Source of the DNA: DATIRA01 sp964553405
GTDB lineage: Bacteria > Pseudomonadota > Gammaproteobacteria > Steroidobacterales > Steroidobacteraceae
NCBI GenBank assembly: GCA_964553405.1
Contig: CAZKLS010000029.1
Span: 1 to 26,543, forward strand
Reading direction: 5' to 3'
DNA length: 26,543 nucleotides
In this document: positions 9,224-17,350 of the stretch, one piece after another
How the letters are laid out: each line of letters opens with the position of its first letter
How positions within the stretch are numbered: the first letter of the stretch is position 1
Notes under the pieces: model-generated
What the model was told of the DNA's origin: nothing
The model's database searches: none
The model's input: the letters and a program-made list of their open reading frames with translations, nothing else
Made by a program: the position numbers and the translations under genes

Positions 9224-10411
9224 TCAGCCCTGAGCGGGCAGCGCAGCGGCCGGCGGCTCGCCAGGCGTCGCGAACTCCGCGGCGGTCACCATCGTGACGA
9301 CCAGCGGCGTTCCCGGCCGTGCCTTCTGGATGCCTTCGACGACGACCCGGTCGCCGGCCGCGACGCCTTTCTCGATCACCACCTGATTGCCGAGGCGCGG
9401 CCCGAGCTCAACGGGTCTCGACTCGGCCCTGTCGCCTTCTCCGACGACGGTGACGAAGTAGCGACCGAGCTGCTGCTGCACGGCGCGGTCCGGCAGCATG
9501 ATCACGCCGGACCGCCGCTCCGCGATCACGCGGATGCGCGCGAACAGGCCCGGCCTCAGATCGTGCCTGGGATTCGGGAACTCGGCGCGCAGGCGGTAGG
9601 TGCCGGTGGTCGGATCGAGCGCGCGGTCGGCGAAATTTATCAGCCCCGGTGCCGGGTACAGCGAACCGTCGCTCAGCTGCAGCCGCACCGTTCGCGAGGC
9701 GTCATCGTCGGCCCCGCCGCGCTCGCGCAGGCGTCGCTCGTGCGCGAGCAGGTCGGCCTCGCTGACGCTGAAATACACCCAGGCGGGGTCGTCGGCGGAG
9801 ATCGTCGCGAGCAGGGTCTGGCCGGCGGTGATCAGCGCCCCCTCGAAGACCAGCGATGCGCCGATGCGTCCCGTGAGCGGCGCGCGCACCGTGGCGTACT
9901 CGACGCCGAGTTTCGCCTCTGTGATGGCCGCGCGGCTGGCCTCCACCTGCGCGGAAGCCTGTTTCGCAGTCGCGACGGCCGTGTCGTAGACCTGCCGGCT
10001 GATCGCGTTCTCGCGCAGCAGGGGTTCGTAGCGCTCAACGTCCTGCCGCGCGCGCGCGAGATTGGCCTCGGCTGCCGCGAGCTGCGCCTCGGCCGTGGCG
10101 ACCTGCGCGCGGTATTCACGGGCGTCGATCGTGTAGAGCAGGTCGCCCTCGTTGACGAGACCACCGTCCTCGAAGTGCTTGCCCAGCAGGATGCCGCTGA
10201 CGCGGGCGCGAATCTCGACTTCCTGCGAGCCCCGGACCTCGCCGACGAAGTCCCGGTAGATGTCCGTCGATCCCAGCTGGGCGGCCACGGCCTTGACCTC
10301 GACGCCGGCCGGCGGAGGCGGTCCCTGCTGCTTCGAGCAGCCGGTGGCGGCCGCGAGGACGAGGAACGACAGCGGGACGAGCGAGCGGCGCACGGGCTGG
10401 GTGACTGGCAC
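9224..10411 (-). CDS. RND efflux periplasmic adaptor lipoprotein, AcrA/MexA-like
   Basis: The membrane-fusion protein of the pump, 395 residues. I place the start at the GTG whose first base is 10411 on the minus strand: an AAAGGA lies 6 bases upstream and a clean lipoprotein signal follows (VPVTQPVRRS then a hydrophobic core to AATGC, Cys25). The same frame stays open far upstream into mutS but gives no sensible protein there. Domains in order: lipoyl half (VEIRARVSGILLGKHFEDGGLVNEGDLLY), coiled-coil hairpin (EYRAQVATAEAQLAAAEANLARARQDVE...), second lipoyl half (YATVRAPLTGRIG), beta-barrel and membrane-proximal domain. It is the first gene of the three-gene pump operon; the pump gene starts 14 bases after its stop. 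Confidence 0.93.
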   Translation of the reverse strand: MPVTQPVRRSLVPLSFLVLAAATGCSKQQGPPPPAGVEVKAVAAQLGSTDIYRDFVGEVRGSQEVEIRARVSGILLGKHFEDGGLVNEGDLLYTIDAREYRAQVATAEAQLAAAEANLARARQDVERYEPLLRENAISRQVYDTAVATAKQASAQVEASRAAITEAKLGVEYATVRAPLTGRIGASLVFEGALITAGQTLLATISADDPAWVYFSVSEADLLAHERRLRERGGADDDASRTVRLQLSDGSLYPAPGLINFADRALDPTTGTYRLRAEFPNPRHDLRPGLFARIRVIAERRSGVIMLPDRAVQQQLGRYFVTVVGEGDRAESRPVELGPRLGNQVVIEKGVAAGDRVVVEGIQKARPGTPLVVTMVTAAEFATPGEPPAAALPAQG

Positions 10412-10431
10412 GGGCGGTCCTTTGTTCTTGC

Positions 10432-10467
10432 GGGGCGGGCCTGCATGCGCGCATGCAGGCCCGCCCC
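10432..10467. repeat. Perfect 36-bp palindrome between mutS and the efflux operon
   Basis: The left half (10432-10449, GGGGCGGGCCTGCATGCG) is the exact reverse complement of the right half (10450-10467), with no central loop. It lies 15 bases after the mutS stop and 20 bases before the adaptor GTG start, both on the minus strand. No T-run follows on either strand, so it is not a textbook intrinsic terminator. It could be a terminator of a GC-rich genome, an mRNA-stabilising hairpin, or an operator for a dimeric repressor of the pump. Confidence 0.9.
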
Positions 10468-10482
10468 TGCGGGACTCCAAGT

Positions 10483-13065
10483 CTAGCTTTGTTCGAGCTT
10501 GGAGAGCAGCCCGTACAGCGCCTGCAGCGCCTCGCGCGGGCTCATCGAGTCGGGATCCAGCCCGCGCAGGTCCTCGATGACCGGATGCGGCGCCGGGGCG
10601 CGCGGTGGTCCGAGCGCCAGGCTGGCTTGCGGCGACGGCTCTGCGGAGTGAGCCCGCTGCTCGAGTCCCGCCAGGAAGCGTCGGGCGTCGTCGACCACTC
10701 GCCCCGGCACGCCGGCGAGCCGGGCCACCTGCAGCCCGTAGCTCTGGTTCGCCGGCCCTTCCTTGACGGCGTGCAGGAACACCAGCCGATCGCCGTATTC
10801 GGTCGCGTCCAGGTGCACGTTCGCGCAGGCGGGCAGCTCCTCCGCGAGCGCCGTCAGCTCGAAATAGTGCGTCGCGAACAGCGTGAACGCGCCGATTTCG
10901 CGGCCGATCTGCCGCGCGCAGGCCCAGGCCAGCGACAGACCGTCGTAGGTGCTCGTGCCGCGGCCGATCTCGTCCATCAGCACCAGGCTCGAGCGCGTGG
11001 CGTTGTTCAGGATGTTCGCGGCTTCCGTCATCTCCACCATGAAGGTCGAGCGGCCCCCGGCGAGGTCGTCCGCAGCGCCGATCCGCGTGAAGATGCGGTC
11101 CACCGGACCGATCGTCGCCGACTCGGCCGGCACGTAGCTGCCCATGCCCGCCAGGATCACGACCAGCGCGGCCTGGCGCATGTAGGTGGACTTGCCGCCC
11201 ATGTTCGGTCCGGTGACGATCAACATGCGCCGCCCGTCGTCGAGCAGCAGGTCGTTCGGCACGAACGGGCCGTCGAGCTGCTGCTCGACGACGAGGTGGC
11301 GTCCGCCGCGGATCTCGATCCGGGATTCCTCGACCAGCGCCGGTTTCGCGAGCCGCAGAGCCACGGCGCGTTCGGCCAGGTTCGCGAGCACGTCCAGCGA
11401 CGCGAGCGCGGCGGCCGTCGCCTGCAGTTCGCCGAGCTGCCCGCCGAGTTCGTCGAGCAGGTTCTCGTAGAGCTCCCGTTCGCGGGCGAGCGCGCGGTCG
11501 CGGGCGCCGAGCACACGATCCTCGAACGACTTCAGTTCCTCGGTGACGTAGCGCTCGGCGTTCTTGACGGTCTGCCGCCGGATCCAGTCGGCCGGCACCT
11601 GCCCGGCCTGGCTGCGACTCACCTCGATGTAGTAGCCGTGGACGCGGTTGTAGCCGAGACGCAGGTTCGCGAAGCCGGTACGGGCGCGCTCGCGCTGCTC
11701 GAGCTCGAGCAGCGCCTCGTCGCTGTGCTCGCTGATGCGGCGCAGTTCGTCGAGGTCTGCGTCGTAGCCCGCTGCGAAGACCCCGCCGTCGCGCAGCAGC
11801 GCCGGCGGCGTCGGCACCAGCGCCCGCGCGAGCAGCGCGCGTGCCTCTGGATGCGTGCCGGCGATCTCCGCAAGCTGGGCCAGCAGCGGAGAGTCCACCT
11901 GCGCGAGCAGTTGCTGCAGCTCCGGCAGGCAGTCGAGCGAGTCCCGCAGCTGCGCCAGGTCGCGCGGCCGGGCGGAGCGCAGCGCCACGCGCGCGAGGAT
12001 TCGCTCGACGTCGCCGACGCCGCCGAGCAGCCGATGCAGCGTCGAGTCGCGTCCGGAGGCGATCAGCGTCTCGATCGCGTGCAGCCGCAGCTCGCGTTCC
12101 CTGCGGCCGCGCAGTGGTCGCTGCATCCAGCGACGCAACTCCCGACCGCCCATCGCCGTCGCGGTCGCGTCCATCACTGCGAGCAGCGTGCCCTCCGTCC
12201 TGCCGCTCAGGCTGACGTCGAGCTCCAGGTTCCGCCGCGTCGCGGCGTCCAGCAGCAGTGCGTCGTCGCGCTCCTCGCAGCGGATGCCGCGCAGGTGGGG
12301 CAGCGCGGACTTCTGCGTCTCGCGCAGGTAGTTGAGCAGGGCGCCGGCTGCACCGATCGCCAGTTGTCGCCCGGCGAGACCGAAGCCTGCGAGCTCGCGG
12401 GTGCCGAACTGCTCGCACAGCTGCCGCTCCGCGCTCGCGGCCTCGAAATGCCAGGGCGGCCGCCGGCGCAGGACACCCGCGGCGCTGCCGGGCGGCGCCG
12501 CGTCGGCTTCCTCAGACACCAGCAGCTCGGCCGGCCTCAGGCGCTCGAGCTCCGAGGCCAGCGCTTCGCTGCCGGCGGCCTCCAGCGCGTGGAAGCGGCC
12601 ACTCGAGAGTTCCAGCCAGGCGAGCCCGAAGCGTCCCTGCCCGGCGATCAGCGCGGCCAGCAGCGTGTCGCGGCGCGCCTCGAGCAGCGCGTCCTCGGTG
12701 ACGGTCCCGGGCGTGACGACCCGCACGACCTCACGCTCCACCGGGCCCTTGGACTTCGCCGGATCGCCGATCTGCTCGCAGATGGCCACGGACTCACCCT
12801 TGCGGACTGCGCGCGCGAGATAGGTGTCCAGCGTCTGCACCGGCACGCCGGCCATCGGAATCGGTTCGCCGGCGGACTGTCCGCGGGCCGTCAGCGTGAT
12901 GTCGAGCAGCCGGGCGGCGCGGCGGGCGTCGTCGAAGAACAGCTCGTAGAAGTCGCCCATCCGGTAGAAGAGCAGCACGTCCGGGTGCTGCGCCTTGATG
13001 CGCAGGTACTGCTGCATGACGGGGGTGTGCTTGCCGGGGTCGCCTGAACTCATCTGCCCTGCCAT
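10483..13065 (-). CDS. mutS: DNA mismatch repair protein MutS
   Basis: Mismatch-recognition ATPase of 860 residues, normal length. The N-terminal domain carries the mismatch-wedge motif in RMGDFYELF (Phe39 and Glu41 from the first Met), followed by PIPMAGVP and CEQIGDPAKSKGPVEREVVRVVTPGT. The ATPase domain near residue 620 has Walker A GPNMGGKST, then DDLAGGRSTFMVEM, Walker B LVLMDEIGRGTST and the ATH loop FATHYFELT. The C terminus keeps the short tail used for tetramer formation in E. coli. The first ATG (13065) and the ATG four codons later (13053, MSSGDPGKHTPVM) are both possible; the second fits the usual family start better. A terminator lies immediately upstream, so mutS must have its own promoter in the short gap. 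Confidence 0.97.
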   Translation of the reverse strand: MAGQMSSGDPGKHTPVMQQYLRIKAQHPDVLLFYRMGDFYELFFDDARRAARLLDITLTARGQSAGEPIPMAGVPVQTLDTYLARAVRKGESVAICEQIGDPAKSKGPVEREVVRVVTPGTVTEDALLEARRDTLLAALIAGQGRFGLAWLELSSGRFHALEAAGSEALASELERLRPAELLVSEEADAAPPGSAAGVLRRRPPWHFEAASAERQLCEQFGTRELAGFGLAGRQLAIGAAGALLNYLRETQKSALPHLRGIRCEERDDALLLDAATRRNLELDVSLSGRTEGTLLAVMDATATAMGGRELRRWMQRPLRGRRERELRLHAIETLIASGRDSTLHRLLGGVGDVERILARVALRSARPRDLAQLRDSLDCLPELQQLLAQVDSPLLAQLAEIAGTHPEARALLARALVPTPPALLRDGGVFAAGYDADLDELRRISEHSDEALLELEQRERARTGFANLRLGYNRVHGYYIEVSRSQAGQVPADWIRRQTVKNAERYVTEELKSFEDRVLGARDRALARERELYENLLDELGGQLGELQATAAALASLDVLANLAERAVALRLAKPALVEESRIEIRGGRHLVVEQQLDGPFVPNDLLLDDGRRMLIVTGPNMGGKSTYMRQAALVVILAGMGSYVPAESATIGPVDRIFTRIGAADDLAGGRSTFMVEMTEAANILNNATRSSLVLMDEIGRGTSTYDGLSLAWACARQIGREIGAFTLFATHYFELTALAEELPACANVHLDATEYGDRLVFLHAVKEGPANQSYGLQVARLAGVPGRVVDDARRFLAGLEQRAHSAEPSPQASLALGPPRAPAPHPVIEDLRGLDPDSMSPREALQALYGLLSKLEQS

Positions 13066-13090
13066 GCTACGTCAGACCGACGAACGGGCC

Positions 13091-13126
13091 GGAAAGAAAA
13101 CGCCAGCCGCCTCGCGGCGGCTGGCG
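13091..13126 (-). terminator. Rho-independent terminator downstream of the DUF4136 gene
   Basis: An 11-bp perfect stem (CGCCAGCCGCC at 13101-13111 with GGCGGCTGGCG at 13116-13126) and 4-base loop is followed, reading the minus strand, by TTTTCTTTCC. This is the best intrinsic terminator in the window. A second hairpin (GGTCGGCCG / CGGCCGACC, 13136-13156) lies between it and the gene's stop codon. It separates the envelope-protein genes from mutS. Confidence 0.85.
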
Positions 13127-13161
13127 CAGAACTTGGGTCGGCCGCAACGGCCGACCGCTGC

Positions 13162-13770
13162 CTACTTCTGGTCGGGCAGCGCGACCGGCGTGCCCTGTCC
13201 CGCGACGAACGGATACTGCGCGAAGATCTCCGAGATCGCCTCGTTTATCGTCTGCTCGCGGTTCTTCAGCATCTCCTTGGTCACGACGTCCTCGAGGCCA
13301 CCCTGGAAGACGACCTGGCGCTTCTCGCGGTCCACGACGTCGACGATCAGCGTGCCGACGTTGTAGCGCCGCGTGTAGGTCTGCGTGCCGCCGCCCCAGC
13401 CGCCGTACGGCGAGCCGTACCAGCCGCCGTAGCCCCAGCCGGGACCGTAGTACGGCGCCGGCACCGACTCGATGTCGGTCTTCTCCTCGAGCTTGCCCTT
13501 GAAGTTGATCACCAGGTCGGGCGTGGCGGAGCGGACATAGCCCCGGGCCTCCATCTCGCGGGCGGCCGAGTTCTGCAGCATCTGCGTCGCAAGCGACTTG
13601 AACTCACCTGTATCCGTGCCTGCCTGCGACACGAAGCCGTACGTGCGGTACTTGCTGAAGTCCGCGGCCTTGTCGTAGTCCGCCCGGATATCGGGGCCGC
13701 TCGCGCAGCCCGCCAGGGCCAGTGCGGCGACGCAGGCAAGACCGCCCAGCATCGAGATCTTCTGTGTCAT
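13162..13770 (-). CDS. DUF4136 family lipoprotein
   Basis: A 202-residue predicted lipoprotein with signal MTQKISMLGGLACVAALALA and lipobox LAGC (Cys22). The body reads as DUF4136: an early SKYRTYGF segment, TPDLVINFKGK, a Gly/Tyr/Trp-rich loop (about residues 107-130) and the strand GTLIVDVVDREKRQVVFQGG near the end. The function is unknown; the lipid anchor puts it at the cell envelope. It follows the exported PIYDEY-motif gene on the same strand with a 37-base gap and ends at a strong terminator, so it is probably the last gene of that small operon. Confidence 0.85.
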   Translation of the reverse strand: MTQKISMLGGLACVAALALAGCASGPDIRADYDKAADFSKYRTYGFVSQAGTDTGEFKSLATQMLQNSAAREMEARGYVRSATPDLVINFKGKLEEKTDIESVPAPYYGPGWGYGGWYGSPYGGWGGGTQTYTRRYNVGTLIVDVVDREKRQVVFQGGLEDVVTKEMLKNREQTINEAISEIFAQYPFVAGQGTPVALPDQK

Positions 13771-13807
13771 TTCTGCCGGCCTCCGCCGAAATGCGTCCGC
13801 ACGCCGG

Positions 13808-14284
13808 CTACTTCGCGAGCGGCACGATCCGCGCCGCCTCGAAGCTGGTCAGCGCGTTCATCTTGTTCTCGATCTGGACCCAGCGCAGCACCTTGGAATT
13901 CGGCAGCACCTTCTCGAGCCGCTTGGAGTATTTCTTCATCATCGCGACCCGATCGTCCTGGACCTTGAACCAGTCCTTCATGATGGTCTTGGCCGCGTCG
14001 TCGCTCATCGAGTCGTAGTTCGCGGCGAACTTGTTGATCACGTCGATGCTCTTCTCCGCGAGTGCCTTCTGCTCGCGCTGGTACTCGTCGTAGATCGGGA
14101 TGAACTTCGAGGTCTCGGCGTCCGACAGGCCGAGGCCCGCCAGCGCTATCGCGCGGCGGTCCGACTGGATCTGCGACAGCAGCACCTGAGTGTCGTCGTA
14201 GCTGCTTCCCCCGGTCTGGGCGGGCACCGTGTGCTGGAAGCCGAGCGCGGCGACGGCCGCTGCGGCGAGGATGATTTTCTTCAT
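13808..14284 (-). CDS. Exported helical protein with PIYDEY motif (unknown function), copy 1
   Basis: A 158-residue protein with a Sec signal peptide (MKKIILAAAAVAALGFQHTVPAQ, cleavage after VPAQ or nearby) and a mostly helical, charged mature part. The section LGLSDAETSKFIPIYDEYQRE resembles the 'LTxxQ/F-PIYDEY' start of small periplasmic proteins that recall Spy/CpxP in composition, but I do not recognise it as a member. AAGGAG stands 9 bases before the ATG. The gene upstream on the same strand encodes a paralogue sharing about a third of residues, including the D-E-x-x-x-F-x-PIYDEY, KVLP, QIE and PLA segments. Function not known. Confidence 0.75.
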   Translation of the reverse strand: MKKIILAAAAVAALGFQHTVPAQTGGSSYDDTQVLLSQIQSDRRAIALAGLGLSDAETSKFIPIYDEYQREQKALAEKSIDVINKFAANYDSMSDDAAKTIMKDWFKVQDDRVAMMKKYSKRLEKVLPNSKVLRWVQIENKMNALTSFEAARIVPLAK

Positions 14285-14318
14285 TCGGTCGGTCTCCTTG
14301 GAGGAATCGGTTCGCTGG

Positions 14319-14650
14319 TCAGCGGGCCAGCGGGATCAGGCCGTACACGTCGCGACGCAGCATGTTGTCGATCCGCGTCTCGATCTGCGCGTAGCGCAGC
14401 GCCTTCTTCGCCGGAAGCACCTTCGCCACCTTCTTCGTGTAGGCCTGCTTGAGGTCCATCCGCTCCTTCTCGATGGACATCTTCTCCTTCAGCATGCCGG
14501 CGGCCTCGGAGTCGGTGAGCTTCTCGTAGTCGTTTACGTAGCGGTTCAAGAGGTCGAGGAAGCGGTCGTTCAGCTTCTTCACCTTGGCCTCGTACTCGTC
14601 GTAGATGGGCCAGAACGCGCGGCTCTCGCTGTCGGTGAGCCCGAGGTTCG
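14319..14650 (-). CDS. Exported PIYDEY-motif paralogue, copy 2 (5' end lost in gap)
   Basis: The C-terminal 110 residues of a second protein like the one encoded just downstream: LGLTDSESRAFWPIYDEYEAKVKK near the break, then a charged helical run with KVLPAKKALRYAQIE and final LIPLAR. The stop is at 14319-14321 and copy 1 starts 34 bases further on. The signal peptide and start codon lie in the second N block. The pair is a tandem duplication; only about 33% identity is left, so the duplication is old. Confidence 0.75.
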
Positions 14651-14750
14651 NNNNNNNNNNNNNNNNNNNNNNNNNNNNNNNNNNNNNNNNNNNNNNNNNN
14701 NNNNNNNNNNNNNNNNNNNNNNNNNNNNNNNNNNNNNNNNNNNNNNNNNN
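14651..14750. other. 100-N scaffold gap of unknown true size
   Basis: Exactly 100 Ns between two divergent genes. Unlike the first gap, the flanks share no repeat. Missing parts are the start of the PIYDEY paralogue (minus) and the start of pncC (plus), together with any promoters between them. Judging from the missing protein ends, the real distance is likely more than 100 bases. Confidence 0.97.
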
Positions 14751-15152
14751 GGCGGCTGGATTGCGAAGGCCTGCACTGACCGGCCGGGCAGCTCTGCCTG
14801 GTTCCTGGGCGGCGCCGTGGTCTACAGCAACGACTTCAAGGTCAGGCTGCTCGGCGTCTCGCCGGACACGCTGGACCGCGAAGGGGCTGTCAGCGAGGCG
14901 GTAGTGCGGGAGATGGCGCTTGGGGCGCTGGAGCGCCTGGGCGGCGACCTGAGCGTGGCCGTCAGCGGCATTGCGGGCCCGGACGGCGGCACGCCGGAGA
15001 AGCCGCTGGGGACGGTCTGGTTCGCCTGGGCTCGCCGCGACGGCCACCGGCTGGAACTGAGGGTGCGCGAGGAGCACTTTGGCGGGGATCGGGACGCCGT
15101 CCGCCGGGCGGCGGTAGCCTGTGCCCTGAGGGGGCTGCTGGAGGAGGGTTAG
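14751..15152 (+). CDS. pncC: CinA C-terminal domain / nicotinamide-nucleotide amidase PncC (5' end in gap)
   Basis: The last 133 residues of the CinA C-terminal domain. This enzyme deamidates nicotinamide mononucleotide to nicotinate mononucleotide in pyridine-nucleotide recycling. The visible part starts at GGWIAKACTDRPGSSAWFLGGAVVYSN, immediately after where the catalytic SCTGG motif should be, and includes KVRLLGVSPDTL, GAVSE and the highly typical SGIAGPDGGTPEKPLGTVWFA. The nucleophilic Ser and about 35 N-terminal residues are lost in the N block, so a full-length CinA with a MoCF domain cannot be excluded. A location just upstream of recA is the usual one. thpR starts two bases after its stop. 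Confidence 0.92.
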   Translation, partial: GGWIAKACTDRPGSSAWFLGGAVVYSNDFKVRLLGVSPDTLDREGAVSEAVVREMALGALERLGGDLSVAVSGIAGPDGGTPEKPLGTVWFAWARRDGHRLELRVREEHFGGDRDAVRRAAVACALRGLLEEG

Positions 15153-15154
15153 GC

Positions 15155-15709
15155 ATGGCTGCGGAGCGTGGCCAGCGGGGCCCGGAACAGGCGCACAGGC
15201 TGTTTTTCGCGCTCTGGCCCGACGCAGCGTTGCAGGCGGTGCTGGCAGAGCGGCTGCCAGCGCTGGCGGCCACGGCCCGAGGCCGCCCCCAGCGTCCGGA
15301 CCAGTGGCACCTGACGCTGGAGTTCCTCGGTGGCGTGCGGGCGGATCGGGTGCCGGCCGTCGAGCAGGCCGCAGCCGCCGTCGAGGGGCGGCGTTTCGGG
15401 ATCTGCTTCGACCACGTCGAATACTGGCGGCGCTCCCGGGTGCTCTGCCTGTCGGCCTCGACCGTGCCGGCGCCGCTTGCCGAACTGGTCGCGGAGCTGC
15501 GCAGTGCGCTGGCCGACCGCGGCTTCGAGCCGGAGCGCCGCGAGTTCCAGCCGCACCTGACGCTGGCCCGCAAAGTGTTGCGCGCCCCTCGCAAGCGGCC
15601 GATCGAGCCGCTCGAATGGCCGGCAGCGGAGTTCGTGCTGGCGGAGTCCGAGACCGGACCCGCCGGCTCCCGCTACACCGTGCGGCGGCGCTGGCCTCTG
15701 CTCGCCTGA
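15155..15709 (+). CDS. thpR: RNA 2',3'-cyclic phosphodiesterase (LigT/2H family)
   Basis: A 184-residue 2H phosphoesterase. The two hallmark HxT motifs are present as WHLTL (His52, Thr54) and PHLTLAR (His134, Thr136), with the family's N-terminal RLFFALWPD strand. Such proteins open 2',3'-cyclic phosphates on RNA and can join RNA 2'-5' in vitro; the physiological substrate in bacteria is unclear. It starts 2 bases after the pncC stop with GGAGGAGG just upstream, so the two are cotranscribed. The 131 bases to recA hold the likely recA promoter. Confidence 0.92.
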   Translation: MAAERGQRGPEQAHRLFFALWPDAALQAVLAERLPALAATARGRPQRPDQWHLTLEFLGGVRADRVPAVEQAAAAVEGRRFGICFDHVEYWRRSRVLCLSASTVPAPLAELVAELRSALADRGFEPERREFQPHLTLARKVLRAPRKRPIEPLEWPAAEFVLAESETGPAGSRYTVRRRWPLLA

Positions 15710-15748
15710 CCGGGAGCCGAAACTGGGGCTTTCCGGCAGTTAAGCGCC

Positions 15749-15777
15749 CTGCGGCGGGTGGGCAGCTGTGTGATAAT
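15749..15777 (+). promoter_or_regulatory. Weak candidate recA promoter
   Basis: GATAAT (15772-15777), preceded by TGT, is a good extended -10. The hexamer 17 bases upstream (CTGCGG) is a poor -35. A CTGT half-site overlaps the -10, but no matching ACAG follows at the right spacing. AACTG and CAGTT form an inverted repeat upstream (15721-15741). Confidence 0.35.
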
Positions 15778-15840
15778 GCCGACCTTTCCGGAGTCCGACC
15801 AAGCATCAACCTGGCCCGAGAGGCGCCACGAGGCATCACC

Positions 15841-16852
<1,012 letters not shown>

Positions 16853-16875
<23 letters not shown>

Positions 16876-17350
16876 GCCGGCCGAGCGTTCCGAGGCCGAC
16901 GAGCGCGCCGTGCGCACGGCCGCGCTGGCGCTGCTCGCGGGCCGGGACTTCGCACGGCGGGAGCTGGCCCGTCGGCTCTGCGGCAGGGGCTATCCGGAGC
17001 CGCTGGTCGAGCAGGTGCTCGAGGCGCTGGCCGGCGAGCGCCTGATCGGCGACGAGCGCTTCGCGGGGCAGTTCGTCTCGCTGCGTGCCGCGCGCGGGCA
17101 GGGCCCGCTGCGGATCCGGCAGGAGCTGGCCGAGCGTGGCGTGCCGGCCGAGATCGTCGAGCAGGCGCTCGAGGAGGCCGGGGAGGACTGGGTCCGTCGC
17201 GCGCGTGAGGTTCGCCGCAAGCGCTTCGGCGCCGAGCCCCCGGCCGATTTCCGCGAACGTGCAAAGCAGGCCCGCTTCCTGCAGTATCGCGGGTTTTCCG
17301 GCGAGCAGGCCCGGGCCGCACTCGGACCCGGCGACGAATTCGACTCATGA
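16853..17350 (+). CDS. recX: RecA regulatory protein RecX
   Basis: A 165-residue, Arg-rich helical protein of the RecX family, which binds and limits RecA filaments. Typical parts are LARRLCGRGYPEPLVEQVLEAL, ERLIGDERFAGQFV, RGQGPLRIRQELAERGV and the closing RFLQYRGFSGEQ, corresponding to the three tandem three-helix units. The GTG start at 16853 lies within recA, giving a 23-base overlap, with GAGG 9 bases upstream. Its stop overlaps the alaS ATG (ATGA, 17347-17350). The nested arrangement indicates translational coupling that would hold RecX below RecA levels. Confidence 0.93.

Noticed and set aside
5586..9233. 1215-codon plus-strand open frame
   Set aside because: It is antisense to the RND pump gene, with His/Arg/Asp-rich low-complexity translation typical of GC-rich shadow frames.
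10412..12418. Upstream extension of the adaptor frame into mutS
   Set aside because: The translation is Arg/Ala-rich nonsense overlapping mutS; the real start is GTG 10411 with a ribosome site and lipoprotein signal.
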